Assembly: GCF_039545795.1 (NCBI RefSeq)
Contig: NZ_CP154260.1
Coordinates: forward strand, 4,655,001 to 4,719,000
DNA length: 64,000 bases
DNA from: Chitinophaga niabensis
GTDB taxonomy: Bacteria > Bacteroidota > Bacteroidia > Chitinophagales > Chitinophagaceae
Direction: 5' to 3'
The position numbers were made by a program, and so were the translations under genes. Of this stretch, positions 50,198-59,171 are shown piece by piece. The first letter of the stretch is position 1; each line of letters opens with the position of its first letter. The notes under the pieces are model-generated. The model searched no databases and was not told the DNA's origin. It saw nothing but the letters and a program-made list of their open reading frames with translations.

Positions 50198-50610
50198 TTA
50201 CGGTATTTTGGTGAGTTTTATGTCCATGATGGGTGCCCAGTCCTTTCCGTTCTCTGAACCTTCCCAGGTGCCCTGGATCACATTTCCCCCTTCGCTGAGG
50301 TAAAAGTGCCCCGTTCTTTTTCTCCCGTGAAGGTCCATGCGCCATTGTGTTCGGTGGCCTGGCTTATGGTGTTATTTCCCTGGTTATCATAGAAATGCAT
50401 GGGGTATTTGCCGGTGGAAGCATCGAAACTGATCATTTCGAGGCCAATTACCTGCTGGCCGCCCATTTGCACATGGATGTTGTGCTGAATGAAATGGCCG
50501 CCAGGGAACCATTCATAACTATCCGTACCGGTTATCTTTTCACCGGTACTGGTTTGACCTTCTGTTTTCCAGGTGCCAATGAAAGGCTGTAGTTTCTGAA
50601 TGGGTGTCAT
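50198..50610 (-). pseudogene. DUF1579-like gene with a single frameshift
   Basis: Codons from ATG 50610 give a DUF1579-like protein ('LQPFIGTWKTEGQTSTGEKI', 'GGHFIQHNIHVQMGGQQVIG') that stops at TGA 50280-50278. The adjoining frame continues sensibly to TAA 50200-50198 as 'NVIQGTWEGSENGKDWAPIM' and 'DIKLTKIP', which is the normal end of the family. One missing base restores the frame; the five-base C run at 50286-50290 is the likely site. It may be a true mutation, slippage-based variation or a sequencing error. The start overlaps the SRPBCC gene by four bases (ATGA). Confidence 0.75.
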
Positions 50611-51146
50611 TTTTCAAGGATATTTTTCAGCGTTGCCAGGCCTTCATCGAGATCTTTTGCCAGCATCTTCTCCAGGTTCATGAACAACAGCATCAGGTTC
50701 ATGGGGTACTTCATCTTTCCATTGAATACCCATATTACCCTGGTTTGCTGTTCACCTACTGCAACCGTAGCAATGGAGGCATAAGATATCCCTTCGAATG
50801 GACGGATAAAACGCAGTTCATAATCTATCTTCTCTCCTTCTGCCATTTTAATGACCTCCTGTTCTCCTTTTCCTACCTGTTTATTTGTACTGTCCCATGC
50901 AGAAACAAAACCTACGGTACCATCTGTTCCTGTATAGGTCTTTTTCATATTGGGATCTATCATTGACCATTTGACAAAGTTATCGTGGTTACGAAGCAGC
51001 CGCAGATAGTCGTACACAAACGCTTTGGGCTTGTTGATAACAATAGCCTGTTCGATGGTGTATTCCTTTTTTATGAACAGTGCGATGATCAGTAACAGCA
51101 GGATAATGCCGATGAGGATGGTGAAGGCAGTAATTAGGATGCTCAT
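50607..51146 (-). CDS. Membrane-anchored SRPBCC (START-like) protein
   Basis: This is a 179-residue protein with an N-terminal transmembrane helix ('AFTILIGIILLLLIIALFI') and a polyketide-cyclase/SRPBCC domain ('IVINKPKAFVYDYLRLLRNH', 'WSMIDPNMKKTYTGTDGTVG', 'RVIWVFNGKMKYPMNLMLLF'). The fold binds hydrophobic ligands in a deep pocket; the ligand is unknown. Its stop overlaps the next start (ATGA), so it is translationally coupled to the DUF1579-like frame. Confidence 0.88.
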   Translation of the reverse strand: MSILITAFTILIGIILLLLIIALFIKKEYTIEQAIVINKPKAFVYDYLRLLRNHDNFVKWSMIDPNMKKTYTGTDGTVGFVSAWDSTNKQVGKGEQEVIKMAEGEKIDYELRFIRPFEGISYASIATVAVGEQQTRVIWVFNGKMKYPMNLMLLFMNLEKMLAKDLDEGLATLKNILEK

Positions 51147-51183
51147 TAATTGGTGGTTTTACCTTACCAATTTACGGTATTTT

Positions 51184-51867
51184 TCATGGTTTTATGATCT
51201 TCTGCTCCAGGTCGTTTACCCTTTGGCGTTCTGCCTTGTGTTCTGCCCCTAAACCTGCTTTCACCTTTTCCAGTAACTCCTGTGCCAGTTGATGATCTCC
51301 CTGTTCAATAGCAATGTCGGCTCTTATGGTCATCACTTTGTATAGATTAAGGCAATCGCTGTCTTTTTCTTTTTCGATGGCTTTATCTAATACGGGAATT
51401 ATTACTTCTAAAGGTTCATCCTCACTCTTATAGGCGAAATCCAATGTGAGGGATAAACGTTTACTGGCGGGGCTTTCCTGTTGTAACCCGATCTTCTTTC
51501 CTATCCTGATGCAGGTGCCTGCAATATCAGAGAACATAAATTCCCTTACACCGTATGATTTATCCCTTATCTCGCTGATCCTTGGAAGACCACGTGTAGG
51601 CAGTTTTCCACTCCTTTTGCGGAGTGCGTTGGTGAATGCTTCGTACAGGTCATCCACTTCATCTGTGAGGATGTAACAGGTGTGATAACATTTAGCAGGA
51701 TCGTGGTGTTTGATGCCGTAGAAGTCCAGCCGGATCCAGTCCCTTTCCAGGATGGCGTAGGGGTTGGGGCTTTTCTGCTGATAGGTGACAGTAAATCCCA
51801 ATGACTGGTAGAACGCCAGCAATTCATCCAGTGACTTGCAGGGGAAGATTGGTGTTATAAGGTTCAT
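51184..51867 (-). CDS. VOC (bleomycin-resistance-like) protein with helical C-terminal extension
   Basis: This is a 227-residue protein. Residues 1-125 form a VOC domain ('TPIFPCKSLDELLAFYQSLG', 'LERDWIRLDFYGIK', 'FMFSDIAGTCIRIGKK') of the bleomycin-resistance type. Residues 130-227 are an alpha-helical extension with TPR-like spacing ('IPVLDKAIEKEKDSDCLNLY', 'IEQGDHQLAQELLEKVKAGL'). The combination is unusual but intact. It may begin the minus-strand operon that runs into the metal cluster, 37 bp upstream of the SRPBCC gene. Confidence 0.82.
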   Translation of the reverse strand: MNLITPIFPCKSLDELLAFYQSLGFTVTYQQKSPNPYAILERDWIRLDFYGIKHHDPAKCYHTCYILTDEVDDLYEAFTNALRKRSGKLPTRGLPRISEIRDKSYGVREFMFSDIAGTCIRIGKKIGLQQESPASKRLSLTLDFAYKSEDEPLEVIIPVLDKAIEKEKDSDCLNLYKVMTIRADIAIEQGDHQLAQELLEKVKAGLGAEHKAERQRVNDLEQKIIKP

Positions 51868-51894
51868 CCTGCAAAGATGAATAACAGTTTTTGT

Positions 51895-52683
51895 TCAGAA
51901 TTGTACGTTTTCGACATCCGCCAGGTTAGCCATAGCTTTAAAATAGTTCCTGGGCTGAAGGCCTGTGAAATCCCGGAAGTCCCGGATAAAATGCGACTGG
52001 TCTGCATATCCCGCATCCAGCGCCCTTTGTGTTAAAGAACCCGTTTGCTGGCATAAAGCTGTTTCGAACCGTTTAACACGTGCATATAATTTAGGCGTAA
52101 ACCCGGCTACTTCTTTAAACAGTCTTTCAAACTGCCTTTGTGATACAGGGCTGTTCTTTGCCAGTTCCGCAATATTCACCAGGCCTCCTTTTGCATTGAT
52201 CTGATCTATCGCGTCTATGATAAAGGGGTGGCTGATTCCATTGAGGCGGGATTCCAGGAACCGGGTAGCGATGAGGATCCTTTCTTCATCTGTGCAGGCC
52301 TCTTGTATACGCGCTTCCAGTTCCCTTCCTTTCCTTCCCAGAAAAACAGTAAGATCTATATACTGATCTGTGAGTGCTGTTGCAGGAATAGCAAACAAGG
52401 AAGGGATCACGTAAGGAAAGAATTCAATCCCGAACATGGCTGCGGGTTGCTGAGTAATGAACTGTGTATGTTTTTTTGACTGACCCTGAATACCGGATGA
52501 GTAAGAGCGTTGCAGCTTACCGGATGCTGTTATTTCGTCAAAACTTCCCTTGTAGTGAAAGATCATCCTGGGGGAACTGGCGGCAATAGCATGATGTATG
52601 AATTGTGCCTCCACCTCTCCTACCCAAAAATACCTGACATAGGCAGACAGACTTGAGGGAGGTTTGATCCGGAGGTATTTCAT
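51895..52683 (-). CDS. AraC-family regulator (DUF6597-type N-terminus)
   Basis: This 262-residue regulator has an N-terminal ligand-binding part starting 'IKPPSSLSAYVRYFWVGEVE' with 'FGIEFFPYVIPSLFAIPATA', and a C-terminal AraC domain ('LAKNSPVSQRQFERLFKEVA', 'ALDAGYADQSHFIRDFRDF'). Its ligand is unknown. It lies 27 bp upstream of the VOC-helical gene on the same strand and is divergent from the beta-lactamase-like gene, so either could be its target. Confidence 0.92.
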   Translation of the reverse strand: MKYLRIKPPSSLSAYVRYFWVGEVEAQFIHHAIAASSPRMIFHYKGSFDEITASGKLQRSYSSGIQGQSKKHTQFITQQPAAMFGIEFFPYVIPSLFAIPATALTDQYIDLTVFLGRKGRELEARIQEACTDEERILIATRFLESRLNGISHPFIIDAIDQINAKGGLVNIAELAKNSPVSQRQFERLFKEVAGFTPKLYARVKRFETALCQQTGSLTQRALDAGYADQSHFIRDFRDFTGLQPRNYFKAMANLADVENVQF

Positions 52684-52782
52684 GCTACTAATTTACACCA
52701 GCTTTGAAGAATCCCGTCACATTTTCTGCCGGACTTGTCACATTTGGTTCAGACCTGTGGTTTTAATGGTCATATTTATCCA

Positions 52783-54030
52783 ATGAAACGTATACTCTTC
52801 CTTTTCCTGCTTACCTGGACCTCTGCCACGGCACAGAACATTCCGGCAGAATTAGATACCCTCATGAGTGCTTATAAAGACTTCCGGGGCACGGCACTTG
52901 TAGCCCGCGGAGGAACCGTTCTGCTGAAGAAAGGTTATGGCAACCAGGAGAATACGATCTACCAGATTGCTTCCGTTACCAAAACATTTACAGCTACAGC
53001 GATCTTAAAGCTGGCAGAAAGAGGCAGGTTATCGTTACAGGATAAGCTGAGTAAATACTATCCTGATTATCCTAAAGGGGACAGCATTACAATTCAACAT
53101 CTGTTAACACATACCTCGGGTATTTATAACTATACCATGAACCGTGAGTTCATGGAAACAGCAGCTGGTCAGCCAGCTACAGAAGAACAGATGCTTGCAC
53201 TCTTCAAAGACAAACCACTTGATTTTTCACCCGGCACCGGCTGGAACTATAGCAATTCAGGCTATATGCTATTGGGGTATATCATTCAGAAGGTAACCGG
53301 CATAACTTACCAGGAAGCCCTAAGGAAATATCTTTTTGACCCGGAAGATATGCATGATTCCGGTTTTGATTTTGCAGGGCTGAATGCTCCATTAAAAGCA
53401 TCCAGTGATCTTCCGCTGGTGGATTCATCTGTATCCTATGCAGCAGGCTCTATCTATTCCACGGTGGGCGACCTATACAAATGGCATCAGCTATTGCAAA
53501 GGCAAACAAGCGTGATGGAACCAGCCTATACTCCATTCAAAGGGAACTATGGTTATGGCTGGATCATTGATACCGTTTTTGGGCATAAGTCAGTATCACA
53601 TAGTGGCGGCATCTGGGGCTTCAGAAGCAATTTTGCCAGGGTACCTGCGGACGATATATGCATTGTAATGCTGAGCAATACAGAAACTCCGCTTTTGGAA
53701 ACTATAACGCGTAAGATATTTGCCATACTTTATCATCAGCCATATCAGCTACCGGGTAATAAGAAGGAGATTACGCTGGGCGCCACAGTTCTGCAAAAGT
53801 ATGTGGGTACTTATGAAGCCAAAGAACGCGGACTTGTGGTAGAGATCAGACTTGAAGATGGGAAGCTGATAGCAGCCCCCAACAGAGGGCCGCAGTCTGT
53901 ACTTTGCGCTGTTGACGAAACACATTTCTTCCTGAAAGGCGAGGAAGACTTTGAAGTGATATTTGTAGCAGGAGAAAAGCTGATCATCAACAACAATGGG
54001 AAAACAGCTATTGCGCTGAAGATCAATTAG
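52783..54030 (+). CDS. Exported serine hydrolase, class C beta-lactamase/DD-peptidase family
   Basis: Read from ATG 52783 it is 415 residues with a signal peptide (MKRILFLFLLTWTSATAQ). The penicillin-binding fold shows SxxK in 'QIASVTKTFTATAIL', YxN in 'NYSNSGYMLLGYII', and a third motif 'SHSGGIWGF'. A DUF3471-like beta domain ends the protein. Enzymes of this family are esterases, D-amino-acid peptidases or beta-lactamases; no specific role can be assigned. The earlier start at 52735 would add residues ahead of the signal. Its last eight bases overlap the convergent SRPBCC gene. Confidence 0.9.
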   Translation: MKRILFLFLLTWTSATAQNIPAELDTLMSAYKDFRGTALVARGGTVLLKKGYGNQENTIYQIASVTKTFTATAILKLAERGRLSLQDKLSKYYPDYPKGDSITIQHLLTHTSGIYNYTMNREFMETAAGQPATEEQMLALFKDKPLDFSPGTGWNYSNSGYMLLGYIIQKVTGITYQEALRKYLFDPEDMHDSGFDFAGLNAPLKASSDLPLVDSSVSYAAGSIYSTVGDLYKWHQLLQRQTSVMEPAYTPFKGNYGYGWIIDTVFGHKSVSHSGGIWGFRSNFARVPADDICIVMLSNTETPLLETITRKIFAILYHQPYQLPGNKKEITLGATVLQKYVGTYEAKERGLVVEIRLEDGKLIAAPNRGPQSVLCAVDETHFFLKGEEDFEVIFVAGEKLIINNNGKTAIALKIN

Positions 54031-54448
54031 CCTTACGCTCCATAATTACTTTGATGGTATCCAGGTCTTTCTGTACGTTCCCCATGTCCCTTTTAAATTC
54101 TTCGTCTGTCATGCCCGGTAAGCGGAAGAGTGTGAACACTACTTCGCAGGCATCATCGTGTTCTATAACACGGATGGGAATGTAAACTTCCTTTTCTCCG
54201 GGTTTTGCACGTACGTAATGGTCCACTACCCGGAATTTATTCTTTTCTACAAAGCGTACCCTGGCTTCCCCGTTATTGATCTGCCATACATTTTCTGTTC
54301 CGGTTTTCTGTATGGATGTACATAAGCCCGCTGCCCATTGGGGGAGGTTTTCCGGGTTGGACATGTATGCATATACATCGTCCGCACTGCGGTTGATGGA
54401 AATGCTGAGGTTCATGGTCATACTTAATACAAGCATTAGAGCATTCAT
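54023..54448 (-). CDS. SRPBCC-family protein
   Basis: This is a 141-residue SRPBCC (AHSA1-like) domain: 'SISINRSADDVYAYMSNPEN', 'LPQWAAGLC' and 'CEVVFTLFRLPGMTDEEFKR'. The start is uncertain: a TAAATTTG promoter-like box at 54465-54458 lies only ten bases before ATG 54448, and M10 (54421) or M12 (54415) would give the usual family N-terminus. The fold binds lipophilic ligands. It forms a pair with the AraC regulator gene upstream on the same strand. Confidence 0.8.
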   Translation of the reverse strand: MNALMLVLSMTMNLSISINRSADDVYAYMSNPENLPQWAAGLCTSIQKTGTENVWQINNGEARVRFVEKNKFRVVDHYVRAKPGEKEVYIPIRVIEHDDACEVVFTLFRLPGMTDEEFKRDMGNVQKDLDTIKVIMERKAN

Positions 54449-54474
54449 TTTTTCTTACAAATTTAATGATGGCC

Positions 54475-55188
54475 TTACTGCCCATTTTTGGAAAAACCCG
54501 ACAAATTTGCTGGTGTTTGGCCGGTGTATTTCCTTATTTCATTTGTGAGATGTGCATGATCATAATAGCCGTTCCTGAAAGCGATGGTTTCAAAACTCTC
54601 CTTTGCGGGGTTATGCTTTATCTGATCCATAATGGAACAAAAACGGATGATGTTTGAAAATGCTTTGGGACTGATGCCGGTATATTGTTTGAAATTCCTT
54701 TCCAGCTGGCGTTCTGTGATGAAGTGCTTTTTAGTTAGTGTGCTTATCCTGGTGTTGCCTTTTTGGGCAACGATATCTGTGATGATGGGCAATAACGCGT
54801 GCGTTGCTTTCTTTTGTTTATGGAGAAAATATTGATCCAGGTTCGTTACACTTAGTAATGACCGCTCAAATTCTATGCATTGATCTGCGGCTTCGTGGAG
54901 AGCCTGGTCATAGAACAAATTAAAAGCGCCGGGTTTGAAACGGATACCCAGGAGGTTTGTGTCTGCTGTGTTGACGGTGTCTGAGAAACGTGTCATGGTG
55001 CCAATGAGGTACACATGATCCGGGGCCAGGATATTGTTATCACTGGTGATGGGAGAACCGAAATTACAGATGAGATCAACACAACCATCCGGGAGGATAC
55101 GGCTGTTAGCCTGGCCGGATCTAACCGTCCAGTATGCATCGATATATGGATGCAGGGCCGGGTGTGGTTTGTACTGCTGATAGCTCAT
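54475..55188 (-). CDS. AraC-family regulator (DUF6597-type N-terminus)
   Basis: This 237-residue protein begins 'YKPHPALHPYIDAYWTVRSG', typical of the DUF6597 N-terminal domain, with 'ILPDGCVDLICNFGSP' and 'LGIRFKPGAFNLFYD'. The C-terminal helix-turn-helix region has 'KKHFITERQLERNFKQYTG' and 'AFRNGYYDHAHLTNEIRKY'. It is distinct from the one at 51895, sharing only family build. The SRPBCC gene 26 bp downstream is the obvious target candidate. Confidence 0.92.
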   Translation of the reverse strand: MSYQQYKPHPALHPYIDAYWTVRSGQANSRILPDGCVDLICNFGSPITSDNNILAPDHVYLIGTMTRFSDTVNTADTNLLGIRFKPGAFNLFYDQALHEAADQCIEFERSLLSVTNLDQYFLHKQKKATHALLPIITDIVAQKGNTRISTLTKKHFITERQLERNFKQYTGISPKAFSNIIRFCSIMDQIKHNPAKESFETIAFRNGYYDHAHLTNEIRKYTGQTPANLSGFSKNGQ

Positions 55189-55255
55189 GGCTATTCAAAG
55201 GTAATTATACTTTATTTTCCAAAAACGTTCTATATTTCGGATACTTCGTCAATTA

Positions 55256-55852
55256 TTAACGATCCCGCTTCAACCACCCGGTAATACTCAGCCTTGGTTT
55301 GTTCGTTACCAATACCTCGTGTTCCATTTCATTACTTCTGAAAAACACCGTTTTCCCATTCACGGGTGTTATCTGCTGATCACCCTCTGCACGTGTAATG
55401 GATAACTGCCCGCCATCCTCTTCTACCCAATCAGCATTCAGGTACATGATCATAGAGAATTGCCGGCTTTCATTATTGTGGAACTGATCCAGGTGTTTTT
55501 TGTAAAAGCTGCCTTCTTCGTATAAAGTGTAGTGAAATTCATATCCTGTGATACCTGTATAACATTCACTGTTGAGATACAATATAAAAGCATCCATCAG
55601 ATCGAAGAATTCATTTTCGTAGGGGTTATTATGTTTCCTGTCCAGCCAGTAGATCACATCACTTCGTACTAATTTATCTTTTAGCACCAGCTCTTTGTTG
55701 CCGGTTCCGGCAGCAAGCATGTTATTTTCTTTGTATAGGGTATTCAAATTTTCTTTCAGGTGACCCGCCAGCCGGTCGCTCAAAAAATGTTCTGCTATGC
55801 CTACTTTACTTTCTATAAAACTATTGATGAGTGTATCAAAGATCTGTTGCAA
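55256..55852 (-). CDS. 2OG-Fe(II) oxygenase, prolyl-4-hydroxylase-like
   Basis: This is a 198-residue enzyme with the double-stranded beta helix of the P4H family. The metal triad is visible: HxD in 'YKKHLDQFHNN' and the distal His in 'SNEMEHEVLVTNKPR', with the 2-oxoglutarate-binding residue Arg or Lys in 'RLSITGWLKRD'. It probably hydroxylates a protein or small molecule; bacterial members are poorly known. It lies 29 bp downstream of the MpaB-like gene on the same strand. Confidence 0.9.
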   Translation of the reverse strand: MQQIFDTLINSFIESKVGIAEHFLSDRLAGHLKENLNTLYKENNMLAAGTGNKELVLKDKLVRSDVIYWLDRKHNNPYENEFFDLMDAFILYLNSECYTGITGYEFHYTLYEEGSFYKKHLDQFHNNESRQFSMIMYLNADWVEEDGGQLSITRAEGDQQITPVNGKTVFFRSNEMEHEVLVTNKPRLSITGWLKRDR

Positions 55853-55881
55853 TAAGGGTGGATTATCTGCTAAAGGTAGTT

Positions 55882-56649
55882 TTATTTATTCAACTGTTGT
55901 ACCTGCATCCTGTATTCTGCAGGCAGCAGCATATTCCGCAGCAGATCCTGCATATTAAATGTTCCGCTCAATTTATACAGGTAAAGCACCGGCAATAATA
56001 ATTCCCCGTTATCCAGGGAAAGCAGGCCTTTTACTGTTTCCGGCACCAGCAATGCCTGTACCTGTTTTAACAATCTGTATCGTATTTCACCTAAATGTTC
56101 ACGGTATTTTTCGAACAGGTCTTTTGTAAGGTCACTGAACCGGAGATCCTGCTTCAGGTGTGTCTCCCGCATTAGTTCCCATTCACTGTAGCTGGCCGGC
56201 AGGTCTTTCAGTTCCATGCGCACACCCACCTCATAAAAAGTATTAAAAACTTCCGTCCTTTCATTCAGGCTCAGCTTGCGTTCCAGCAATTCATAAGCAC
56301 GAATGGAATAATCGATGAGCATGAATAATACATCCCTGTATGCCCAATCGGGTATTTTCATATCACGGGAAGTTTCCACCTGCCGGTGAATGGCAGTGAT
56401 CTGATCTATGGCAGTAAAGGCATTTTCTTTTGTTGCAAAAACAATACGTTGTGCATAAGTAACTGTAGAGAACAATCTTTTCAATGGGTCGGCCGGTAAC
56501 TTACCGGTAAAGTAAAGCCAGTCCACTGCCTTGTTCAGGGCAAACTCCGCAGCAGATCCTGCAAAAACAAAGAGTATAGTATCTGCCTTTCCCCAGATCT
56601 CCCTTACAATACTATCTTCTTTTACGAATTGCTCCATTATTGGATTCAC
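55882..56649 (-). CDS. MpaB-like (DUF2236) oxygenase-family protein
   Basis: This is a 255-residue helical protein. It has the DUF2236/MpaB pattern 'WGKADTILFVFAGSAAEFAL', 'PLKRLFSTVTYAQRIVFATK', 'TAIDQITAIHRQVE' and 'VLFMLIDYSIRAYELLERKL'. MpaB-type proteins are heme-binding oxygenases; conserved His and Arg residues are present, but heme binding cannot be shown by eye. Start could be 56649 or M5 at 56637. It is upstream of the 2OG oxygenase gene. Confidence 0.8.
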   Translation of the reverse strand: MNPIMEQFVKEDSIVREIWGKADTILFVFAGSAAEFALNKAVDWLYFTGKLPADPLKRLFSTVTYAQRIVFATKENAFTAIDQITAIHRQVETSRDMKIPDWAYRDVLFMLIDYSIRAYELLERKLSLNERTEVFNTFYEVGVRMELKDLPASYSEWELMRETHLKQDLRFSDLTKDLFEKYREHLGEIRYRLLKQVQALLVPETVKGLLSLDNGELLLPVLYLYKLSGTFNMQDLLRNMLLPAEYRMQVQQLNK

Positions 56650-56693
56650 TTTGCACTACAAAGTAACCATAAAAAACAATATCAGGCAAATAT

Positions 56694-57098
56694 TTATCTG
56701 GTGGCAGGAGGTGTTCTTCTTTCATTCACCATAATCTGTACCAGCACGGCAATCAGCAGAAAATTGTATTCTACGCCGTTCCTGCCCCCTCCTACCACAA
56801 ACCAACCTTCCCTGAAATGCACCATGATGATGCCCATAATTAAAATAGCAATAGTGGTAAGGCAGGCCAGGAGTATCTGTTTGTTCAGGAGTAGTAACAC
56901 AGCGCATACAACATGCGATAACTTTATTGCCCATGCGAGTGCCAGTCCGAACGGGGCAAAACCGATCTCGTTCAGATACAGGTTTCCAAAGGCATTGATG
57001 CCTCCGTCAAACATTCCGGGGATGCTATGTGTAAAAAGGATAATAGCCACGCTGATACGTAACCATAAAGTGAGGGAGCTGAACATACGATATTGCAT
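56694..57098 (-). CDS. DoxX-family membrane protein
   Basis: This is a 134-residue protein with four hydrophobic helices: 'LRISVAIILFTHSIPGMFDG', 'FAPFGLALAWAIKLSHVVCA', 'ILLACLTTIAILIMGIIMVH' and 'YNFLLIAVLVQIMVNE'. The pattern and the 'HFREGWFVVGGGRNGVEY' loop fit the DoxX/SURF4-like family, whose members are linked to quinol oxidation or redox stress in some bacteria. Start MQYRMF from 57098. It is a single gene upstream of the MpaB-like gene. Confidence 0.85.
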   Translation of the reverse strand: MQYRMFSSLTLWLRISVAIILFTHSIPGMFDGGINAFGNLYLNEIGFAPFGLALAWAIKLSHVVCAVLLLLNKQILLACLTTIAILIMGIIMVHFREGWFVVGGGRNGVEYNFLLIAVLVQIMVNERRTPPATR

Positions 57099-57140
57099 TT
57101 ATTGGGATAATTATACAACTGTACGCAGCTAAAGATAGTT

Positions 57141-59141
57141 TTAATTAATGAACCACCAGCGCAAACCTACCCGAAGGGAGAAATCGTTACTCGGATACTG
57201 CGGTGCAAAGAAATTCTGATCCCATAAGAAAGTGTTCAGGTTCTCTGCCCGTACATATGCAGTGAAGGATTTGATCCTGAAATGCACGAAGCCTGCCAGA
57301 TCGGGATATACTTCCCGTTTGATGGCGGTCTGGTAAACGAACTGGCCGAACATGGGAGAATAATCATCCGTGTAATAAGGTGTGTTATACTTCCCTTCAA
57401 TACCAGTGAAGAGGTTCAGGTTCTTGAAGAGGCGGGCATTGTAACCTGCCCTTACACGGCCCCAGAAAGTTGGGAGCTGAATGGGCGCATTACCTGCCAG
57501 TTGCTGGAAAGCCAGGTCTGCCAGGAAAGAGAAGCTGCGCACATCAAAACGTTTCTGTCCAACGATCTGCAAAAGATTGAACAATCCGGTGAACTGCTCA
57601 CTCTCTGAATAACTTTTAAAATAGGTGTATTTATTAAAGAGATAATAACTACCCACTATGCTATACTTCAGCTTCGGGTTATCTGAACGTACCTGTAACA
57701 GCGTGGTATTTTCTTTCTGTATGTTAGGGTTCCTGTACACCTTGTTGTGTTCGGGATCGGTAGCAAAGTAACGGTACACATATGAAGGCTCCCTGTTCAC
57801 ATTTAAGCCCATCAGGGTAATGTTGCCTAATGTGCTGTTGAGGTAACGGCGCAGGCTGGCGCTCACACTGTAATCTCCGGCATTTTCACCCAGCAGGTAA
57901 AACTCACCTTTGGCAGAGAGGTCCCATTTCTGGTTCTTTGTTTTATTCCGGTATTCCCCATGGATGCGGAGGTTCTGGAACGTGATACCGGTATTATCAA
58001 TAAACTCACCTATGATATTATCAAACCCTCCACCTATTTTAATGAAGTGGGCCATATTACCGCGTATCGGGAACTGGATGAAGGAAAGATCATTACTGAG
58101 GATGCGCCATTGATGACGTGTTAATATGGTATCTGTAAAACCGGTGGTGGCAGGCGGAGGAAATACAAAACCGTAGTTCTTCTTGTAGAAAGTAGTATCT
58201 ACATTCCTGTCTATATATTCATAGGTGTTCTGTGTATACGTGAAAGTATGTTCTACACGGAAAACAGGATCGAACTTGTATACATCCGTGGTATCGTTCA
58301 CGTGAATGGTGTCTCCCTTGCCCCAGTCGTACTGATGCCGGAACAGGAAACTGGCTTCCTGGTAAGCATTCTTTACGGGGATGTTTGTATTAAATATTGT
58401 ACTTGATGCAGGATTGCTGCCACCCAGGTTGGTGGGGATCAGCCGGAGCTGTGTATTTTCAGGATCTTTCAGTTCTGCGATATTTGTGATCCCGCCGTTC
58501 TCACCACCATTTATCTTATTCAGATAATAGCTCATCAGGATGTGATACCGTTTATTCTGGCTATTATAATTTGCAGTTACTTTATAATTATCGTGGTTGG
58601 TGCTTTGGTTCCTGTAATACCCCTGGGAATTTATTTTGCGGTACGCAAAGGAGAAATTGAATTTCTCTCCGCGGTTCTGGGTATGCATGAGGTTGATCAT
58701 TTGTTCCTGCTTGCTGCCGATAAGGTATCCCAGTTCTGAATAAGGTCTGTTAGTATTATAGAAACGGGCATTCTGGTGATTGAAGCCGTATACATCAAAT
58801 GCATGAAAACCGGGATCAAAGCCGGGCACCATTCTTGGGCTGAAGATCTGGTTGCGGGCTGCGCTTCCGTTATTGCCCAGGGTGGTATAATTAGCCGGAA
58901 CGTTGAGGTAGTTCAGGTTGAAATCGGTGATAGAGGAATCCAGCATGAAATCGGTAGGCTCATCCAGGTAGCGGAACCTGAGGGTAAGGGTATCCGGTTC
59001 ATGATCATGTTTGGTGGTATCCCTTTGCATACGGGAATTGCCACCGCCAGCGCCAGTAGGAATACGGCCGGTGTTGATCTGAGCCCGCAGGGCGGTGCCG
59101 GAACAAACCAGCAAAAGTAAAATAATGGTGAACTGCCTCAT
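57141..59141 (-). CDS. Putative outer-membrane porin (Porin_10 family)
   Basis: This is a 666-residue protein with a signal peptide (MRQFTIILLLLVCSGTALRA). After a low-complexity linker come 'DSSITDFNLNYLNVPANYTT', 'PGFHAFDVYGFNHQNARFYN' and 'EQMINLMHTQNRGEKFNFSF', typical of the putative porin family of Bacteroidota, then many amphipathic strands to the terminal 'FSLRVGLRWWFIN' with final aromatic residue-rich strand. It forms an outer-membrane barrel; the solute is unknown. It follows the purine nucleoside phosphorylase gene by 30 bp, a conserved-looking pairing that may hint at nucleoside uptake. Confidence 0.88.
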   Translation of the reverse strand: MRQFTIILLLLVCSGTALRAQINTGRIPTGAGGGNSRMQRDTTKHDHEPDTLTLRFRYLDEPTDFMLDSSITDFNLNYLNVPANYTTLGNNGSAARNQIFSPRMVPGFDPGFHAFDVYGFNHQNARFYNTNRPYSELGYLIGSKQEQMINLMHTQNRGEKFNFSFAYRKINSQGYYRNQSTNHDNYKVTANYNSQNKRYHILMSYYLNKINGGENGGITNIAELKDPENTQLRLIPTNLGGSNPASSTIFNTNIPVKNAYQEASFLFRHQYDWGKGDTIHVNDTTDVYKFDPVFRVEHTFTYTQNTYEYIDRNVDTTFYKKNYGFVFPPPATTGFTDTILTRHQWRILSNDLSFIQFPIRGNMAHFIKIGGGFDNIIGEFIDNTGITFQNLRIHGEYRNKTKNQKWDLSAKGEFYLLGENAGDYSVSASLRRYLNSTLGNITLMGLNVNREPSYVYRYFATDPEHNKVYRNPNIQKENTTLLQVRSDNPKLKYSIVGSYYLFNKYTYFKSYSESEQFTGLFNLLQIVGQKRFDVRSFSFLADLAFQQLAGNAPIQLPTFWGRVRAGYNARLFKNLNLFTGIEGKYNTPYYTDDYSPMFGQFVYQTAIKREVYPDLAGFVHFRIKSFTAYVRAENLNTFLWDQNFFAPQYPSNDFSLRVGLRWWFIN

Positions 59142-59171
59142 TCTGATGATTCGTATATGGCCCGCAATTCT

